Positions 30,878 to 40,192 of a stretch of DNA of 64,000 nucleotides are shown here, piece by piece. A program made the translations under genes and the position numbers. Under the pieces are notes generated by a model. That model was not told the DNA's origin and ran no database searches. It saw nothing but the letters and a program-made list of their open reading frames with translations. The number at the start of each line of letters is the position of its first letter. Positions within the stretch are counted from its first letter, which is position 1. This DNA comes from Boudabousia liubingyangii (GTDB lineage: Bacteria; Actinomycetota; Actinomycetes; Actinomycetales; Actinomycetaceae), in the NCBI RefSeq assembly GCF_001907245.1, contig NZ_MQSU01000005.1, positions 1 to 64,000 of the forward strand. The letters run 5' to 3'.

Positions 30878-32095
30878 TTAGTTGTTTTTCCAGGCGTCCT
30901 TGAGTTTGACTCGGGCACCCGTCCGCAAGATCGCGCCCTTGTAGATGCGGGCACTGACCCAGATCGCGAGCGGGCAGAACAGAATGCCGATCGCTAGGGA
31001 AAGCACCGTATCCATGGTGGTTGCGACCCCCAGAGCATAACGCGCCGGGGCCAAGAACGGGCCAAAGAAGGGCACGTAAGACATCCAGCGAATCATCGTG
31101 GATTCCGGATTGGCCGGCAGAACGGAAACGCCCACGAAGTAGGGAATCATGATTAGGAAGAGCAGCGGCATAATAGCTTGGCCTAGGTCTTCCTGGCGTG
31201 AAACGGTAGCGCCGACGGCCGCATAGAGGACCGCGAAGGTCAGGAAGCCCACGACCAGCCAGATCAGAGAAATTGCTAACGTCATACCGAAATTGAACTG
31301 CATGGAGCTCAGATCGCCAACGATCGCAGCGGTAATCACCCCAGACAAGATCACCGCCCCAGTGGAAAGGATTGAAGCCAAACCCGTGCCCAAGATCTTG
31401 CCCGTTAGCAGGGAAGAGGGGCGCACGGTGGCCAAAAGGATTTCCACAATCCTAGAAACCTTCTCTTCAACCACACTCATGGCAACCATCTGGCCACCAC
31501 TCAGAATCAGAATGAATAGCAGGATTAGAACGACGAAGGAAATCCCAAAGGTCGCTGCCGTTCCGCCCGAATTTGGCTCCTCTAGGTTCTTTAGAATTAC
31601 CGCCTTAGGTTGGGCTTCTGCCAGCTTCTGGGCAACACCCTGGGGGTCGCCACCCAGATCCTTGATTTCTTTATCAAGAGCCTGCTGGGCGCTAAGCGTG
31701 CTCAACTGAGAAATGAATCCACTGGGAACACTACGCCAACCCAAGACCTCAATCGGGGTCTTAGAGGTATCCACGTAGACATCTAGGGAATCGCCATCCT
31801 TCAGGTCTTTCTCTGCGGCAGCGCGGTCCATTGTGACGACCTCTACCGGGTCCTGATCCTCATCCAGTGATTTAATCTGAGAAATCGCAGGAATCTTGGC
31901 CGGGTCATCGATGCCGACGACTAGCTTGGAGTTTCCGGTGCCAATGAAGTGCATGGCCAGCACGCCACCAATCGCCAAAACCATCATCAAGAGGGTTGAA
32001 ATAATGGTGGCTTTCTTGAACAGGGTGACCTTTAGTTCACGGCCAGAAACCAGTGAGATTTCCTGCCAGCGGCTCATCTGAGTTTGCTTTTTCAT
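30878..32095 (-). CDS. ABC-2 type exporter permease, NatB-like
   Basis: 405 residues. One N-terminal helix (about 28-50), a large extracytoplasmic domain (about 55-180) and then a cluster of five or six helices (about 185-395), the NatB/ABC-2 layout. It presumably pairs with the ATPase encoded directly upstream and exports an unidentified substrate (Na+ in the B. subtilis prototype; lipids or drugs in others). The ATG at 32095 overlaps the ATPase stop as TGATG; a GTG one codon earlier (32098) is an alternative. The tight overlap means coupled translation. Confidence 0.88.
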   Translation of the reverse strand: MKKQTQMSRWQEISLVSGRELKVTLFKKATIISTLLMMVLAIGGVLAMHFIGTGNSKLVVGIDDPAKIPAISQIKSLDEDQDPVEVVTMDRAAAEKDLKDGDSLDVYVDTSKTPIEVLGWRSVPSGFISQLSTLSAQQALDKEIKDLGGDPQGVAQKLAEAQPKAVILKNLEEPNSGGTAATFGISFVVLILLFILILSGGQMVAMSVVEEKVSRIVEILLATVRPSSLLTGKILGTGLASILSTGAVILSGVITAAIVGDLSSMQFNFGMTLAISLIWLVVGFLTFAVLYAAVGATVSRQEDLGQAIMPLLFLIMIPYFVGVSVLPANPESTMIRWMSYVPFFGPFLAPARYALGVATTMDTVLSLAIGILFCPLAIWVSARIYKGAILRTGARVKLKDAWKNN

Positions 32096-33015
32096 CACTT
32101 GGCCTCCGTCTCTTCAGCAGTAGGGGCGGCTACGACTTCTCTAAATAGTTCGGTCAGTGTGGGCACAAGCGGACCAAAGTTCTGTACTTGTCCCAACTGT
32201 AGGGCAGAGGACAGGACGCCTTGACTGTCGGAACCATCCCAACGTAGCAGTGATTCGCCACTTGCCTCGCCTGCGGATACCTGCCCGCCAACGCGGTCAG
32301 CTAGCGCGGCCACCTCGGCCTCCGGGGCCACTACGGAGAGCTGGAACTCGTGGGTTCCTTGGGACTTAATGTTTTGCACCGTGTCGTTGGTGATCAATTG
32401 GCCCTCACGAATAATGACTACTCGGTCGCACAGGCGTTCCACCAAGTCCAACTGGTGGGAAGAGAACAGGGTAGCGATACCCGCCTTGGACTGTTCCAAA
32501 AGGACCTCAGACATAACCTCGACCGCTACCGGGTCAAGACCAGAGAAGGGCTCGTCAAGGATCAGCATTTCAGGGCTAAAAACTAGGGCCGCGGCCAGCT
32601 GCACGCGCTGCTGATTACCCAGGGAAAGCTTCTGAACCTCATCGTTGATCCGCTTCTTGACCCCTAGGGTCTCAGTCCAAAAATCAACTGCCTGCTTAGC
32701 GGAAGGAGCATCGAGGCCGTGTAGGCGGGCTAGGTAGTTTAGCTGTTCGCCGACCTTCATCTTCGGGTAGAGGCCGCGTTCTTCAGGCATATAGCCGAAG
32801 AGGCGTTGAACGCTCCGGTCGATCGGTTGGCCATTCCAAGTGACGCTGCCACTAGTGGGGGAGAGGACCCCCATGCTAATGCGCATGGTGGTGGACTTGC
32901 CGGCACCGTTGGAGCCAACGAATCCGACGATTTCGCCATCGGGGACTTCGAAGCTGAGTTCGTTGACAGCTTTGAGACTCCCGAAGGTCTTGGTTAACTG
33001 ATTGATCTTTAGCAT
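32095..33015 (-). CDS. ABC transporter ATP-binding protein, NatA-like
   Basis: 306 residues. Walker A GSNGAGKST (about residue 38), Q-loop region GYMPEERGLYPKM, signature LSLGNQQRVQLA, Walker B EMLILDEPFSGLDP and switch His in SSHQLDLVERL. The C-terminal ~90 residues form the extension typical of NatA/CcmA-type export ATPases. It starts at ATG 33013-33015 with GGGAAG; an in-frame extension to 33174 lacks family sequence and runs through the promoter region. It shares an overlapping stop/start with the permease. Confidence 0.92.
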   Translation of the reverse strand: MLKINQLTKTFGSLKAVNELSFEVPDGEIVGFVGSNGAGKSTTMRISMGVLSPTSGSVTWNGQPIDRSVQRLFGYMPEERGLYPKMKVGEQLNYLARLHGLDAPSAKQAVDFWTETLGVKKRINDEVQKLSLGNQQRVQLAAALVFSPEMLILDEPFSGLDPVAVEVMSEVLLEQSKAGIATLFSSHQLDLVERLCDRVVIIREGQLITNDTVQNIKSQGTHEFQLSVVAPEAEVAALADRVGGQVSAGEASGESLLRWDGSDSQGVLSSALQLGQVQNFGPLVPTLTELFREVVAAPTAEETEAK

Positions 33016-33203
33016 TCTTCCCTTTCGAAAGGAGGCCAATGGTCGGTATCCAAGCGCGGATACTTCGAATAATCTTAGCATGCCTAAAGACCTACTTGTG
33101 TGTCCGGTCACGTGTTGGTGGGCTATTCGCAACGCCCCAAAGAGAGGCTTAACTCCCCAATACTTGGCTAACACAAAGGTGTACCGCTCACCCTGAAAAG
33201 CGA

Positions 33204-33209
33204 TATACT
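33204..33209 (+). promoter_or_regulatory. -10 TATACT for the MFS gene
   Basis: Near-consensus TATACT. Transcription would begin about 33216, i.e. after the ATG at 33213 and before the ATG at 33240, which is one reason to prefer the latter as the translation start. Confidence 0.5.
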
Positions 33210-33239
33210 GAAATGTTCAATTCTTCGACCGAGGTACTA

Positions 33240-34604
33240 ATGACTCCACCTGCACCTGCCACCCGTCTGCCGATCCCGCAGCTACTTACCCTAGCTGGCG
33301 CTACCTTCTTGGTGATCACCGCCGAGATGCTACCCGCCGGGGTTCTGCAGTTGATCTCAAAGGATCTTGGGGTTTCAGAATCTTATGCTGGTTACCTCAT
33401 GTCCGGCTACGCTTTCACCGTGGTAGTCACCTGTATCCCGCTCACTCACTTAACGCGCAATATCGACCGCACCCGTCTTTTGCGGATGGTGATCATAACC
33501 TATCTAATCGGCACGTTTTTGACTGTGATAGCCCCGACCTATTGGACGGTAATGGGGGCGCGTATTTTCACCGGTATTGCCCACGGCCTGTTCTGGGCGA
33601 TTATTAGCGCCTACCCGGCCTACCTGGTGGCGCCCAACCTGATCCCGCGGGCGGTTGTTTACACTTCTGTGGGTGGTTCGATTGCCTTCATTTTGGGTGT
33701 TCCGCTTTCAACTTGGATGGGCCAGCAGTTCGGTTGGCGCACCTCCCTTGCTGGCATTGGGGTGGGCCTAGCGATCCTCCTAGTCTTCCTTTACCGCCTG
33801 CTTCCCCTGGTTGGTACCGGTGGTGATGCGCGTGACGAGGAAGCGCGGCAGGCTCAAGAACGCGCCAATTGCGTTGACGCGGGCGCACCTACTGAAGGTC
33901 TAAGTGCTGAGGCGGTAGCACCCTCGGAAAACCGTCAAGAACCGGTCCTTGGTGCCGCCGAAGCGCTGCCTAGCGTGCGCGTAAATCGTCCGCGAGTACT
34001 GATTCGCCGCCAGTCATTCGCGGCCGCCCTGGGCTTGTGCTTCACGGTGGCCCTGTACGTCATTGGTCAGTACACCGCCTACACCTATATTTCGGTGATC
34101 ATTAACCAGCAGGTGGGCGTCAGCCTGAAATACCTAGCATTGGTCCTGTTGGCCGCTGGTCTACTGGGTTTTGGGTCTTCCTTGACATCCGGTCGAATGT
34201 TCGAACGCTTCGGGAACCGCATGCTGGTCGCCATGATGGCGATCGTCGTTTTCTCTCTGGGAATGCTCTGGATGATTCCCTTCCCCACCTCTTTGGGAAT
34301 CTTCTGGATTCTACTGTGGAACGCCGCAGCCGCCTTCATTCCCTCATTCTTTGTAATGCGTCTGCTGAATATTTCCCCCACTAAGCACCGTGACCTCTTG
34401 GCGGCCATTTACAATGCCTGCTTTAACTTTGGAATCGGCGGGGGAGCCTTCACCGGTGGCTGGATCCTATCGCGCGCCGGCATTGGCTGGGTAGTCCTAA
34501 TGGCCGCCTGCTTTGTATTTATTTCATTGGTGGCAACTCTACTATTGACGCTGCGGATCCGCCGCTCTGAAAAGTACGTCCTCTGGGAATCCCAGCAGGC
34601 TTAG
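33240..34604 (+). CDS. MFS transporter, DHA1-like exporter
   Basis: 454 residues, 12 predicted transmembrane helices in two halves joined by a long hydrophilic loop (about residues 190-260, rich in Ala, Glu and Gln), then RPRVLIRRQSFAAALG starting the second half. The start of the family is clear (LTLAGATFLVITAEMLPAGVLQLISKDLGVSESYAGYLM, here TM1 and the loop to TM2), as in AraJ/sugar-efflux and drug-efflux members. The substrate is unknown. The ATG at 33240 has GAGG 6 nt upstream and follows the predicted transcription start; an ATG at 33213 would add nine residues. The stop overlaps that of the convergent HAD gene by 3 nt. Confidence 0.88.
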   Translation: MTPPAPATRLPIPQLLTLAGATFLVITAEMLPAGVLQLISKDLGVSESYAGYLMSGYAFTVVVTCIPLTHLTRNIDRTRLLRMVIITYLIGTFLTVIAPTYWTVMGARIFTGIAHGLFWAIISAYPAYLVAPNLIPRAVVYTSVGGSIAFILGVPLSTWMGQQFGWRTSLAGIGVGLAILLVFLYRLLPLVGTGGDARDEEARQAQERANCVDAGAPTEGLSAEAVAPSENRQEPVLGAAEALPSVRVNRPRVLIRRQSFAAALGLCFTVALYVIGQYTAYTYISVIINQQVGVSLKYLALVLLAAGLLGFGSSLTSGRMFERFGNRMLVAMMAIVVFSLGMLWMIPFPTSLGIFWILLWNAAAAFIPSFFVMRLLNISPTKHRDLLAAIYNACFNFGIGGGAFTGGWILSRAGIGWVVLMAACFVFISLVATLLLTLRIRRSEKYVLWESQQA

Positions 34605-35464
34605 TCCAAACCAAACCACTGGTTAAGGAACACTGCCACCCCGGACTGGTTATTGTCTAGGGTCTGGTAGTTAGCGACCTCTTTAACGGCGGGGCAGGCG
34701 TTCGCCATGGCCACACCCACGGTGGCTGCAGCAATCATTTCTAGGTCATTTTCGGCATCGCCAAAAGCCATTACGGCAGCCTCAGAGGGCAGTCCTAAAA
34801 GTTCCCGAGCCAGTTCGATCCCCACGGCTTTAGAAACCTTCGGGTGCTGGAACTCAAACAGGTAGGGGCCCGTCCGGACTCCCTGTACTTCCGGTTCGTT
34901 TAGTGAGGCGGCCCGTTCAATGACCTGGGGCATCAGGGACGGTTCGCACATGATGTGCAGCTTGGCCTGCGGGGACTGTAGTAGTTGCTTAAACTCTGGG
35001 TCCACACCCACTTCAAAGCGACCAATCTTCTCTAGATTGACCACGAAGCGGTCATCACGGTAGCACTGATAAATCCCTTTCTGGGCAATGCAGAAGTTCA
35101 GGTCAAAATCAGCAAAATGGTCAATCACCCGGCGGAACACCTCAGGATCCACCAGGTAGCCGGTTTTGAGCTCGCCGGTGGAAACCTGATGCACCTCAGA
35201 ACCGTTCTGTCCCACCACCAGGTCAATGATGTCGTGAGCACCCCAAGAATCGACCAGTTTTTCAATCGAATAAACGTCGCGCCCGGAAGCGATCCCACAG
35301 GTAATGCCGCGTTCAGAAAGGGCCCTTAGCGCCGCCAGATTCTGCGGCGTGGGATGTGATTGGGTATCAAGCAGCGTCCCATCCAAATCAACCAAAACCA
35401 GTTTTACCTCTGGCTTATCTGCAGGAATTGAGAAAGTATCGGGCACTGCCACTAGGACCTCCAT
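34601..35464 (-). CDS. HAD-superfamily phosphatase, Cof type (class IIB)
   Basis: 287 residues. Motif I VLVDLDGTLLDT (nucleophile Asp, about residue 25), motif II ASGRD, motif III lysine in HPKVSKAVG, and motif IV AFGDAENDLEM. The cap between II and III is the C2B type of Cof/YbiV sugar-phosphate phosphatases. The likely substrates are sugar phosphates or similar metabolites; the specificity cannot be read. The ATG at 35464 was chosen; a GTG at 35470 two codons earlier is also possible. Convergent overlap with the MFS gene leaves no terminator. Confidence 0.88.
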   Translation of the reverse strand: MEVLVAVPDTFSIPADKPEVKLVLVDLDGTLLDTQSHPTPQNLAALRALSERGITCGIASGRDVYSIEKLVDSWGAHDIIDLVVGQNGSEVHQVSTGELKTGYLVDPEVFRRVIDHFADFDLNFCIAQKGIYQCYRDDRFVVNLEKIGRFEVGVDPEFKQLLQSPQAKLHIMCEPSLMPQVIERAASLNEPEVQGVRTGPYLFEFQHPKVSKAVGIELARELLGLPSEAAVMAFGDAENDLEMIAAATVGVAMANACPAVKEVANYQTLDNNQSGVAVFLNQWFGLD

Positions 35465-35581
35465 GCGCACCTAGAAGAAAACCGGTAAAGAGTTCACACC
35501 CATTACCAAAGCTTGTTGTACTAGCCTCAAACATAGCAGGGAAGACGGCATTTTCGCCCACCGGCGGGCACAATAGAAAGC

Positions 35582-36553
35582 GTGGAAAAACTGGAAGACC
35601 TACAAGTACTGCCCGCCCAAAGCTGGGTCCCTCAGTGGCGTACCCAAATAAAACGCGGGGAATCCCTAGGTGCGGGACGCCGCTACCGGGCCGCGCGCAG
35701 TCAGGTCGAACCCATCTCAGATTTCCTCTTCGAATACTACGGGATCAAACCCCGGCACCTAACCCAATGGCACCCCGGAATCGGACTCGCCCTATTAGCT
35801 CCCACCCAAGCCGACTCGGACTCGCAAGCAGCATATGAGTTTTGGGAACAACTAGGCCAAAAACGCTTCTACCATCAAGTTGAAACCCCCGCGGGACCCG
35901 CTGTCACTCTAGACGTCCAAAGCTGGGTCGAACAACGAGGTAGAGGCGGACAGTTCATCATCGACCTGCTCAGTACCGTCGCCAATCGGGAAGGCTTCTA
36001 CGGTTGCCTGGGACTACACGAATGGGCCATGGTCTACCAAGGAAAACCCCGACATGACCTACCACTGCGCCTTGGCGCGCAAGGAGCCGACCAACTAACC
36101 AGCAGCCTACCCATCCGCTGCACCCACTTCGACGCCTTCCGCTTCTTCACCCCAGAAGCCCGGCCCTTCAACCAACACCAACCAGACGGTAGCGCTCCCA
36201 GCATGCTGGCCCTAGAACAGCCCGGCTGCCTACACCAAAACATGGACCTGCTGCGTTACGCCCTAAAGCTAGGCCCCCTAGTGTCGACCGAACTGCTTCT
36301 AGACTGCTTCGAGTTCGCCCTCGAAGTACGAACCCTAGACATGGCTGCCTCTCCCTACGACTGCTCTGGCCTAGGCCTAGCCCCAGTTAAGATCGAAACC
36401 GTCGAAGGCAAAGCCCAGTACATTGCCCAGCAACGCCAATTCACCGAAACCGGCCGGCCGCTAAGACAGGCGCTAATCGACGCGCTCACTGCCGCCGGAT
36501 ACCACCCCAGCACTCATCCCCAAATGCAGGAAGCAAAGGAAATAAATGCCTGA
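35582..36553 (+). CDS. Actinobacterial protein annotated as 3-methyladenine DNA glycosylase
   Basis: 323 residues. The sequence matches a conserved actinobacterial family usually labelled 3-methyladenine DNA glycosylase: PISDFLFEYYGIKP, LTQWHPG, YGCLGLHEWAMVYQ, PLRLG, IRCTHFDAFRFFTPEARPFN, LEQPGCLHQNMDLL, LDMAASPYDCSGLGL. It is not a recognisable AlkA/HhH or Mpg fold and I cannot confirm the activity from motifs. Many invariant Cys/His residues are present. GTG start with a -10-like CACAAT (35569-35574) ending 7 nt upstream, so probably leaderless. It overlaps the Nei gene by 8 nt, and the pairing with a real DNA glycosylase fits a repair role. Confidence 0.75.
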   Translation: MEKLEDLQVLPAQSWVPQWRTQIKRGESLGAGRRYRAARSQVEPISDFLFEYYGIKPRHLTQWHPGIGLALLAPTQADSDSQAAYEFWEQLGQKRFYHQVETPAGPAVTLDVQSWVEQRGRGGQFIIDLLSTVANREGFYGCLGLHEWAMVYQGKPRHDLPLRLGAQGADQLTSSLPIRCTHFDAFRFFTPEARPFNQHQPDGSAPSMLALEQPGCLHQNMDLLRYALKLGPLVSTELLLDCFEFALEVRTLDMAASPYDCSGLGLAPVKIETVEGKAQYIAQQRQFTETGRPLRQALIDALTAAGYHPSTHPQMQEAKEINA

Positions 36554-37538
36554 AGGACACTCAATCCACCGAGTCGCAAAAGCCCTCACACTAGCCTTCG
36601 CTGAACCCAAGGAACCCCACGGGAAAGTAGCGCCCGTACACGCCTCCAGCCCCCAGGGAAGATTCGCCGCCGGGGCCGCACTCATGGACGGCCAACGCCT
36701 AGCCCCCGCCCACGCCTGGGGTAAACACCTCTTCGTACCCTTCGAGGAAGACCAACGCTACCTGCACGTCCACCTAGGACTCTACGGCTCCTGGACCTTC
36801 CAAGCCGACCCCCGGCAGGCCGCCAAACTACCCCCGGTAATCGGCGCACCCCGCGTCACGGTAGGGGAGGACCAACGCACCACGGGCACCGCAGGTGACC
36901 CAGCGTCCTCGTCCCCCAAAGCAGAACCGAACGCTCACGAAGAAAACTGGCAGTGGCCCGAACCCAAAGGCCAAGTCCGCCTCCGGCTAGCGAACGACTA
37001 CCTACTGGCAGACCTTTCCGGCCCCACCAAATGCCAGATCCTAGACCCCGAAGGACGGCAAGCCATCATCAACCGGCTAGGACCCGACCCGCTCCGAAAC
37101 GAACCCGGAGACGAAGACCGTTTCGTCAAACTAGTACGCGCCAAAAAGAGCCCCATCGGGCAGCTCGTAATGGACCAGTCCGTGGTAGCCGGCCCCGGAA
37201 ATATCTACCGCGCCGAATGCCTCTTCAGAACCGGGATCAACCCTTGGCGACCCGGCCAAAAAGTCTCCGAAAAGCGCCTGCGGCAGCTCTGGAAAGACCT
37301 AGTTGCCGGGCTAGCTGACGGCTTTGATATGGGACTGATCTATACGCGACTACCCGAACTGGAACTATTGGAACAGGCGGAACCGACCCGACTAGTTGGT
37401 CAAGAAGTGCCCGAGAGGGAAGAGCGGTTCTACGTGTACCAAAGAGACGGACAAGCGTGCCTCAAGTGCGGTTCCACCGTAAAAATGGAAGTTATGCAGG
37501 CCCGAAAACTCTTCTACTGTCCGGGCTGTCAGCGCTGA
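36546..37538 (+). CDS. nei: Fpg/Nei family DNA glycosylase (endonuclease VIII-like)
   Basis: 330 residues. The N-terminus MPEGHSIHR has the catalytic Pro2 and Glu3 and the Nei-type GHS/GHT signature in place of the Fpg MPELPE. The helix-two-turn-helix segment SVVAGPGNIYRAECLF and a C-terminal zinc finger (CLKCG near residue 306, CPGC near 326) are intact. The enzyme removes oxidised pyrimidines and cuts at the abasic site by beta,delta-elimination. A hydrophilic insertion (about 105-140) lengthens the N-terminal domain. The ATG has AAGGAAA; it overlaps the previous gene by 8 nt. Confidence 0.92.
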   Translation: MPEGHSIHRVAKALTLAFAEPKEPHGKVAPVHASSPQGRFAAGAALMDGQRLAPAHAWGKHLFVPFEEDQRYLHVHLGLYGSWTFQADPRQAAKLPPVIGAPRVTVGEDQRTTGTAGDPASSSPKAEPNAHEENWQWPEPKGQVRLRLANDYLLADLSGPTKCQILDPEGRQAIINRLGPDPLRNEPGDEDRFVKLVRAKKSPIGQLVMDQSVVAGPGNIYRAECLFRTGINPWRPGQKVSEKRLRQLWKDLVAGLADGFDMGLIYTRLPELELLEQAEPTRLVGQEVPEREERFYVYQRDGQACLKCGSTVKMEVMQARKLFYCPGCQR

Positions 37539-37606
37539 TTGTGCTAGAACGAGTGCTGAAAAGCGTTAACCGTCCCACGTTTATGCTGGATTTCTTGGTG
37601 CGTCCG

Positions 37607-37620
37607 TAGAAAACGTTTAC
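37607..37620. promoter_or_regulatory. AAACGTTT-type operator upstream of the L,D-transpeptidase gene
   Basis: TAGAAAACGTTTAC differs at one base from the 14-mer at 5635-5648. A TAGAAT -10 lies at 37630-37635, so the box occupies the -35 position 17 bp upstream, as for an activator or a blocking repressor. It ends 51 bp before the GTG at 37672. Confidence 0.5.
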
Positions 37621-37671
37621 GAAGACCGATAGAATCGTCTCTGGTTTTCTATACGTAACAAGGATGAGGCT

Positions 37672-39165
37672 GTGACCATTAACGAAGAGACCTTGGCTGT
37701 ACTTAACGAGGACGACGAGCCCCGCCGCCGCCGGTGGCCCTGGGTTGTCGCGCTCCTAGCACTAGTTGGTGTTGGAGCTGGCGCCGGTACCTACGGCTGG
37801 TACTACCATGATCGCGCCCTACCCGGAACCAGCATCGCCGGAGTCAGCGTCTCGGGTCAAAAGGCCGCGCAGATTTCTGCCGACCTGAACCAGAAATTCG
37901 CTGCTCTACCCGCAGAACTCAAGCTAAAAGATAAGGTCATTAAGGCTAACTATGCGGACCTAGGGGTAACCCTAGACAGTGCCGCAGTGGCACAAAATGC
38001 GGTTACCAAGTCCTCATGGAATCGCTACCTCACCCCGTGGAAGAAACAGCAGATTCCAACCCCGGTCAAGATCAACCAGGAAAAACTCCAGGCTTTCCTC
38101 AACGAAAAGCTGGGTGAAGACGCGCTAAAGGGCAAGCCGGCGGAAGTAAACCTGAAAGAGGACGCTACCGGTTTCGAAGTTAAGCCTGCCGTCCCCGGTG
38201 AACGCCCCGATACCGAAAAACTAGTCAAGCCCATCGAAACTGCCGCCCAGCAACTCAAGGGCGTCAACCTCGACGTTGAAATTACGAAGAAAGAACCCAG
38301 CTTCAACACTCAGACCGCTCAGGCACTAGCTGATTCTGCCAACAAGCAGTTCAACACTGAGGTCGTCCTAGTTGGTGCCAATCGTAGCTTCGCTCCGGAC
38401 CCGCTAGACCGCAAAGACTTCTTCAACATCGAGCCCCAGAATGAAGGCGGCTTTAAGCTAGTCCTAAAGGATGAAGCCGTTACTCAGTGGGTCGACAAGA
38501 TCGCTTCGGAACTTCACGTTACCCCGCGTAATGGTGTCCAAAAGATTTTGGCTGACGGTCAAAAAGTTGGTGAACCCAGCGAAAAGCGTGACGGTCGTGA
38601 GGTTGCAAACCGTGATGATCTGCAAAAGCAGGTCCTAGCTGCCTTCCGCGACAGCACTCCGGTCAACGCAGAGGTTAAGTTCAAGGAACTGCCCGCTGAA
38701 ATCATTAACAAGGTGGTCGAACCTGAACCGAAGCCGGCCGAAGCCAGCAACGGTGGCGGGAACGCCAATGCGGCCGCACTACCTTATTCACCCGCTGAAG
38801 GTGAAAAGTGGATTGACGTAAACCTAACCCGTCACACCGCTACCGCCTACCAGGGCACCAAGGTCGTTTACGGCCCGATCGCCATGGTTAACGGTAAGCC
38901 CGATACCCCCACCGTTGAAGGCATCTTCCCGGTTTGGGCCAAGGTCCGTAGCCAGACCATGCGCGGTCCCGACTACGTCACTCCCGGTGTACCCTGGATT
39001 CTATACTTCCACGGTGACTACGCCCTACACGGTGCACCTTGGCGTTCACACTTCGGCCACGCGGGTCGCGGTGGCTCCCACGGCTGCGTAAACCTTCCGG
39101 TAGATGTCGCCAAGTGGTTCTACCACTGGGCCCCCATGGGTACCAAGGTAGTTTCACACCGATAA
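37672..39165 (+). CDS. L,D-transpeptidase (YkuD) with peptidoglycan-binding-like repeats
   Basis: 497 residues from a GTG with AAGGA. A cytoplasmic Glu/Arg-rich start, one membrane helix (about 24-44), a region of putative peptidoglycan-binding type 4 domains (about 60-340, pattern GVSVSGQKAAQISADLNQ) and an Ala/Glu/Pro linker lead to a C-terminal YkuD domain (about 378-497). The catalytic motif is complete: ALHGAPWRSHFGHAGRGGSHGCVNLP with Cys near residue 469. Such enzymes make 3-3 cross-links or attach proteins to peptidoglycan outside the membrane. The gene stands alone. The permease gene on the other strand ends 4 nt away without a terminator. Confidence 0.94.
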   Translation: MTINEETLAVLNEDDEPRRRRWPWVVALLALVGVGAGAGTYGWYYHDRALPGTSIAGVSVSGQKAAQISADLNQKFAALPAELKLKDKVIKANYADLGVTLDSAAVAQNAVTKSSWNRYLTPWKKQQIPTPVKINQEKLQAFLNEKLGEDALKGKPAEVNLKEDATGFEVKPAVPGERPDTEKLVKPIETAAQQLKGVNLDVEITKKEPSFNTQTAQALADSANKQFNTEVVLVGANRSFAPDPLDRKDFFNIEPQNEGGFKLVLKDEAVTQWVDKIASELHVTPRNGVQKILADGQKVGEPSEKRDGREVANRDDLQKQVLAAFRDSTPVNAEVKFKELPAEIINKVVEPEPKPAEASNGGGNANAAALPYSPAEGEKWIDVNLTRHTATAYQGTKVVYGPIAMVNGKPDTPTVEGIFPVWAKVRSQTMRGPDYVTPGVPWILYFHGDYALHGAPWRSHFGHAGRGGSHGCVNLPVDVAKWFYHWAPMGTKVVSHR

Positions 39166-39169
39166 ACCT

Positions 39170-40180
39170 CTAGAAGCAGATAAAGCCAAAGAGCGCTGCT
39201 ACTAGGGTAGAGACTAAGAACGTGAGGCTCATAAACCGCACGGCAAAGCGAGCTCCGAAGCTACCCACCTGCAGCGCAATCAGCTTAATATCCACCATCG
39301 GGCCGACCGTCAGGAACACTAACTGGGCGGTCGGGCTTACCTGAGTGAAAGCAGCCGCGACGAAGGCATCCGCCTCCGAACACAGGGACAGGCCAACCGC
39401 CAGCAGAGCCATCACAAGAATCATCAGGATCGGCCAATTGCTTAACTCTAGGTACAGGGAGCGGGGGATAAAAACTTTCAGTGCGGCCGCTGCTGCCGCC
39501 CCGAAAACTAAGAAACCGCCCGCCTGTAGGAAATCATGTCCGAAGGTCTGCCGGAACTCGGTCCAGCCACCCTCGTGCTGGTGAAGCTCACAGGCACTAC
39601 TACTGGGCTTAGGCGGGTAGTTGCGCCCCTTCCACCACCAGATCCAACCTATCAGGACCGCGGCGGTAAAAGAGGCCCCTAGCCTAGCCCAAACCATAAT
39701 CGGATAGTTCCTGAAGGCCACCGCAGTCGAAACAATCACGACCGGATTAACTGCCGGGGCTGCCAGCAAGAAAGTCAGAGCTGCTGCCGGACTTGCCCCC
39801 TTACGCATGAGCGAGGACGCTACCGGAACGGACGCGCATTCGCAGGCGGGTAGGGCAAAACCACTGGCCGCCGCAATTGGTACTCCCCAAAGTGGACGGG
39901 TATTAAACCAACGCTGTGCCCAACCCGTAGGTAGGAAAGCCGCCAATAGGCCAGAAATAATACTTCCCAACACTAGGAATGGTAGTGCCTGCAATACGAT
40001 CGAAAGGAACAATACCTGCCAGGCCTGTAGACGCCCCTCGGCAACCCAAAGCGGACCGGTTAACCGGCGCAGCCAAAGCAGCGCAGCTAGACCTAGGATT
40101 AGCGCAATAGCCACCAGGGAGGAACGGCTAAAGACGGCGTTCTGATGCTTTACGGAATGATTCTTCAGGGGAGTCTTCAT
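39170..40180 (-). CDS. YraQ/UPF0718-type permease
   Basis: 336 residues, eight to ten transmembrane helices. Family signatures: FLVLGSIISGLLAAFLP, SGFALPACECASVPVASSLMRKGASPAAALTFLLAAPAVNPVV with the conserved CxC, and in the second half SEADAFVAAAFT and GPMVDIKLI. The central polar loop carries His residues (CELHQHEGG). Substrate unknown; metal or metalloid transport has been suggested for relatives because of the Cys pair. The ATG has GGAGG. It lies 12 nt after the TIGR03943 gene, its usual partner. Confidence 0.88.
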   Translation of the reverse strand: MKTPLKNHSVKHQNAVFSRSSLVAIALILGLAALLWLRRLTGPLWVAEGRLQAWQVLFLSIVLQALPFLVLGSIISGLLAAFLPTGWAQRWFNTRPLWGVPIAAASGFALPACECASVPVASSLMRKGASPAAALTFLLAAPAVNPVVIVSTAVAFRNYPIMVWARLGASFTAAVLIGWIWWWKGRNYPPKPSSSACELHQHEGGWTEFRQTFGHDFLQAGGFLVFGAAAAAALKVFIPRSLYLELSNWPILMILVMALLAVGLSLCSEADAFVAAAFTQVSPTAQLVFLTVGPMVDIKLIALQVGSFGARFAVRFMSLTFLVSTLVAALFGFICF

Positions 40181-40192
40181 CTTTTATCCTCC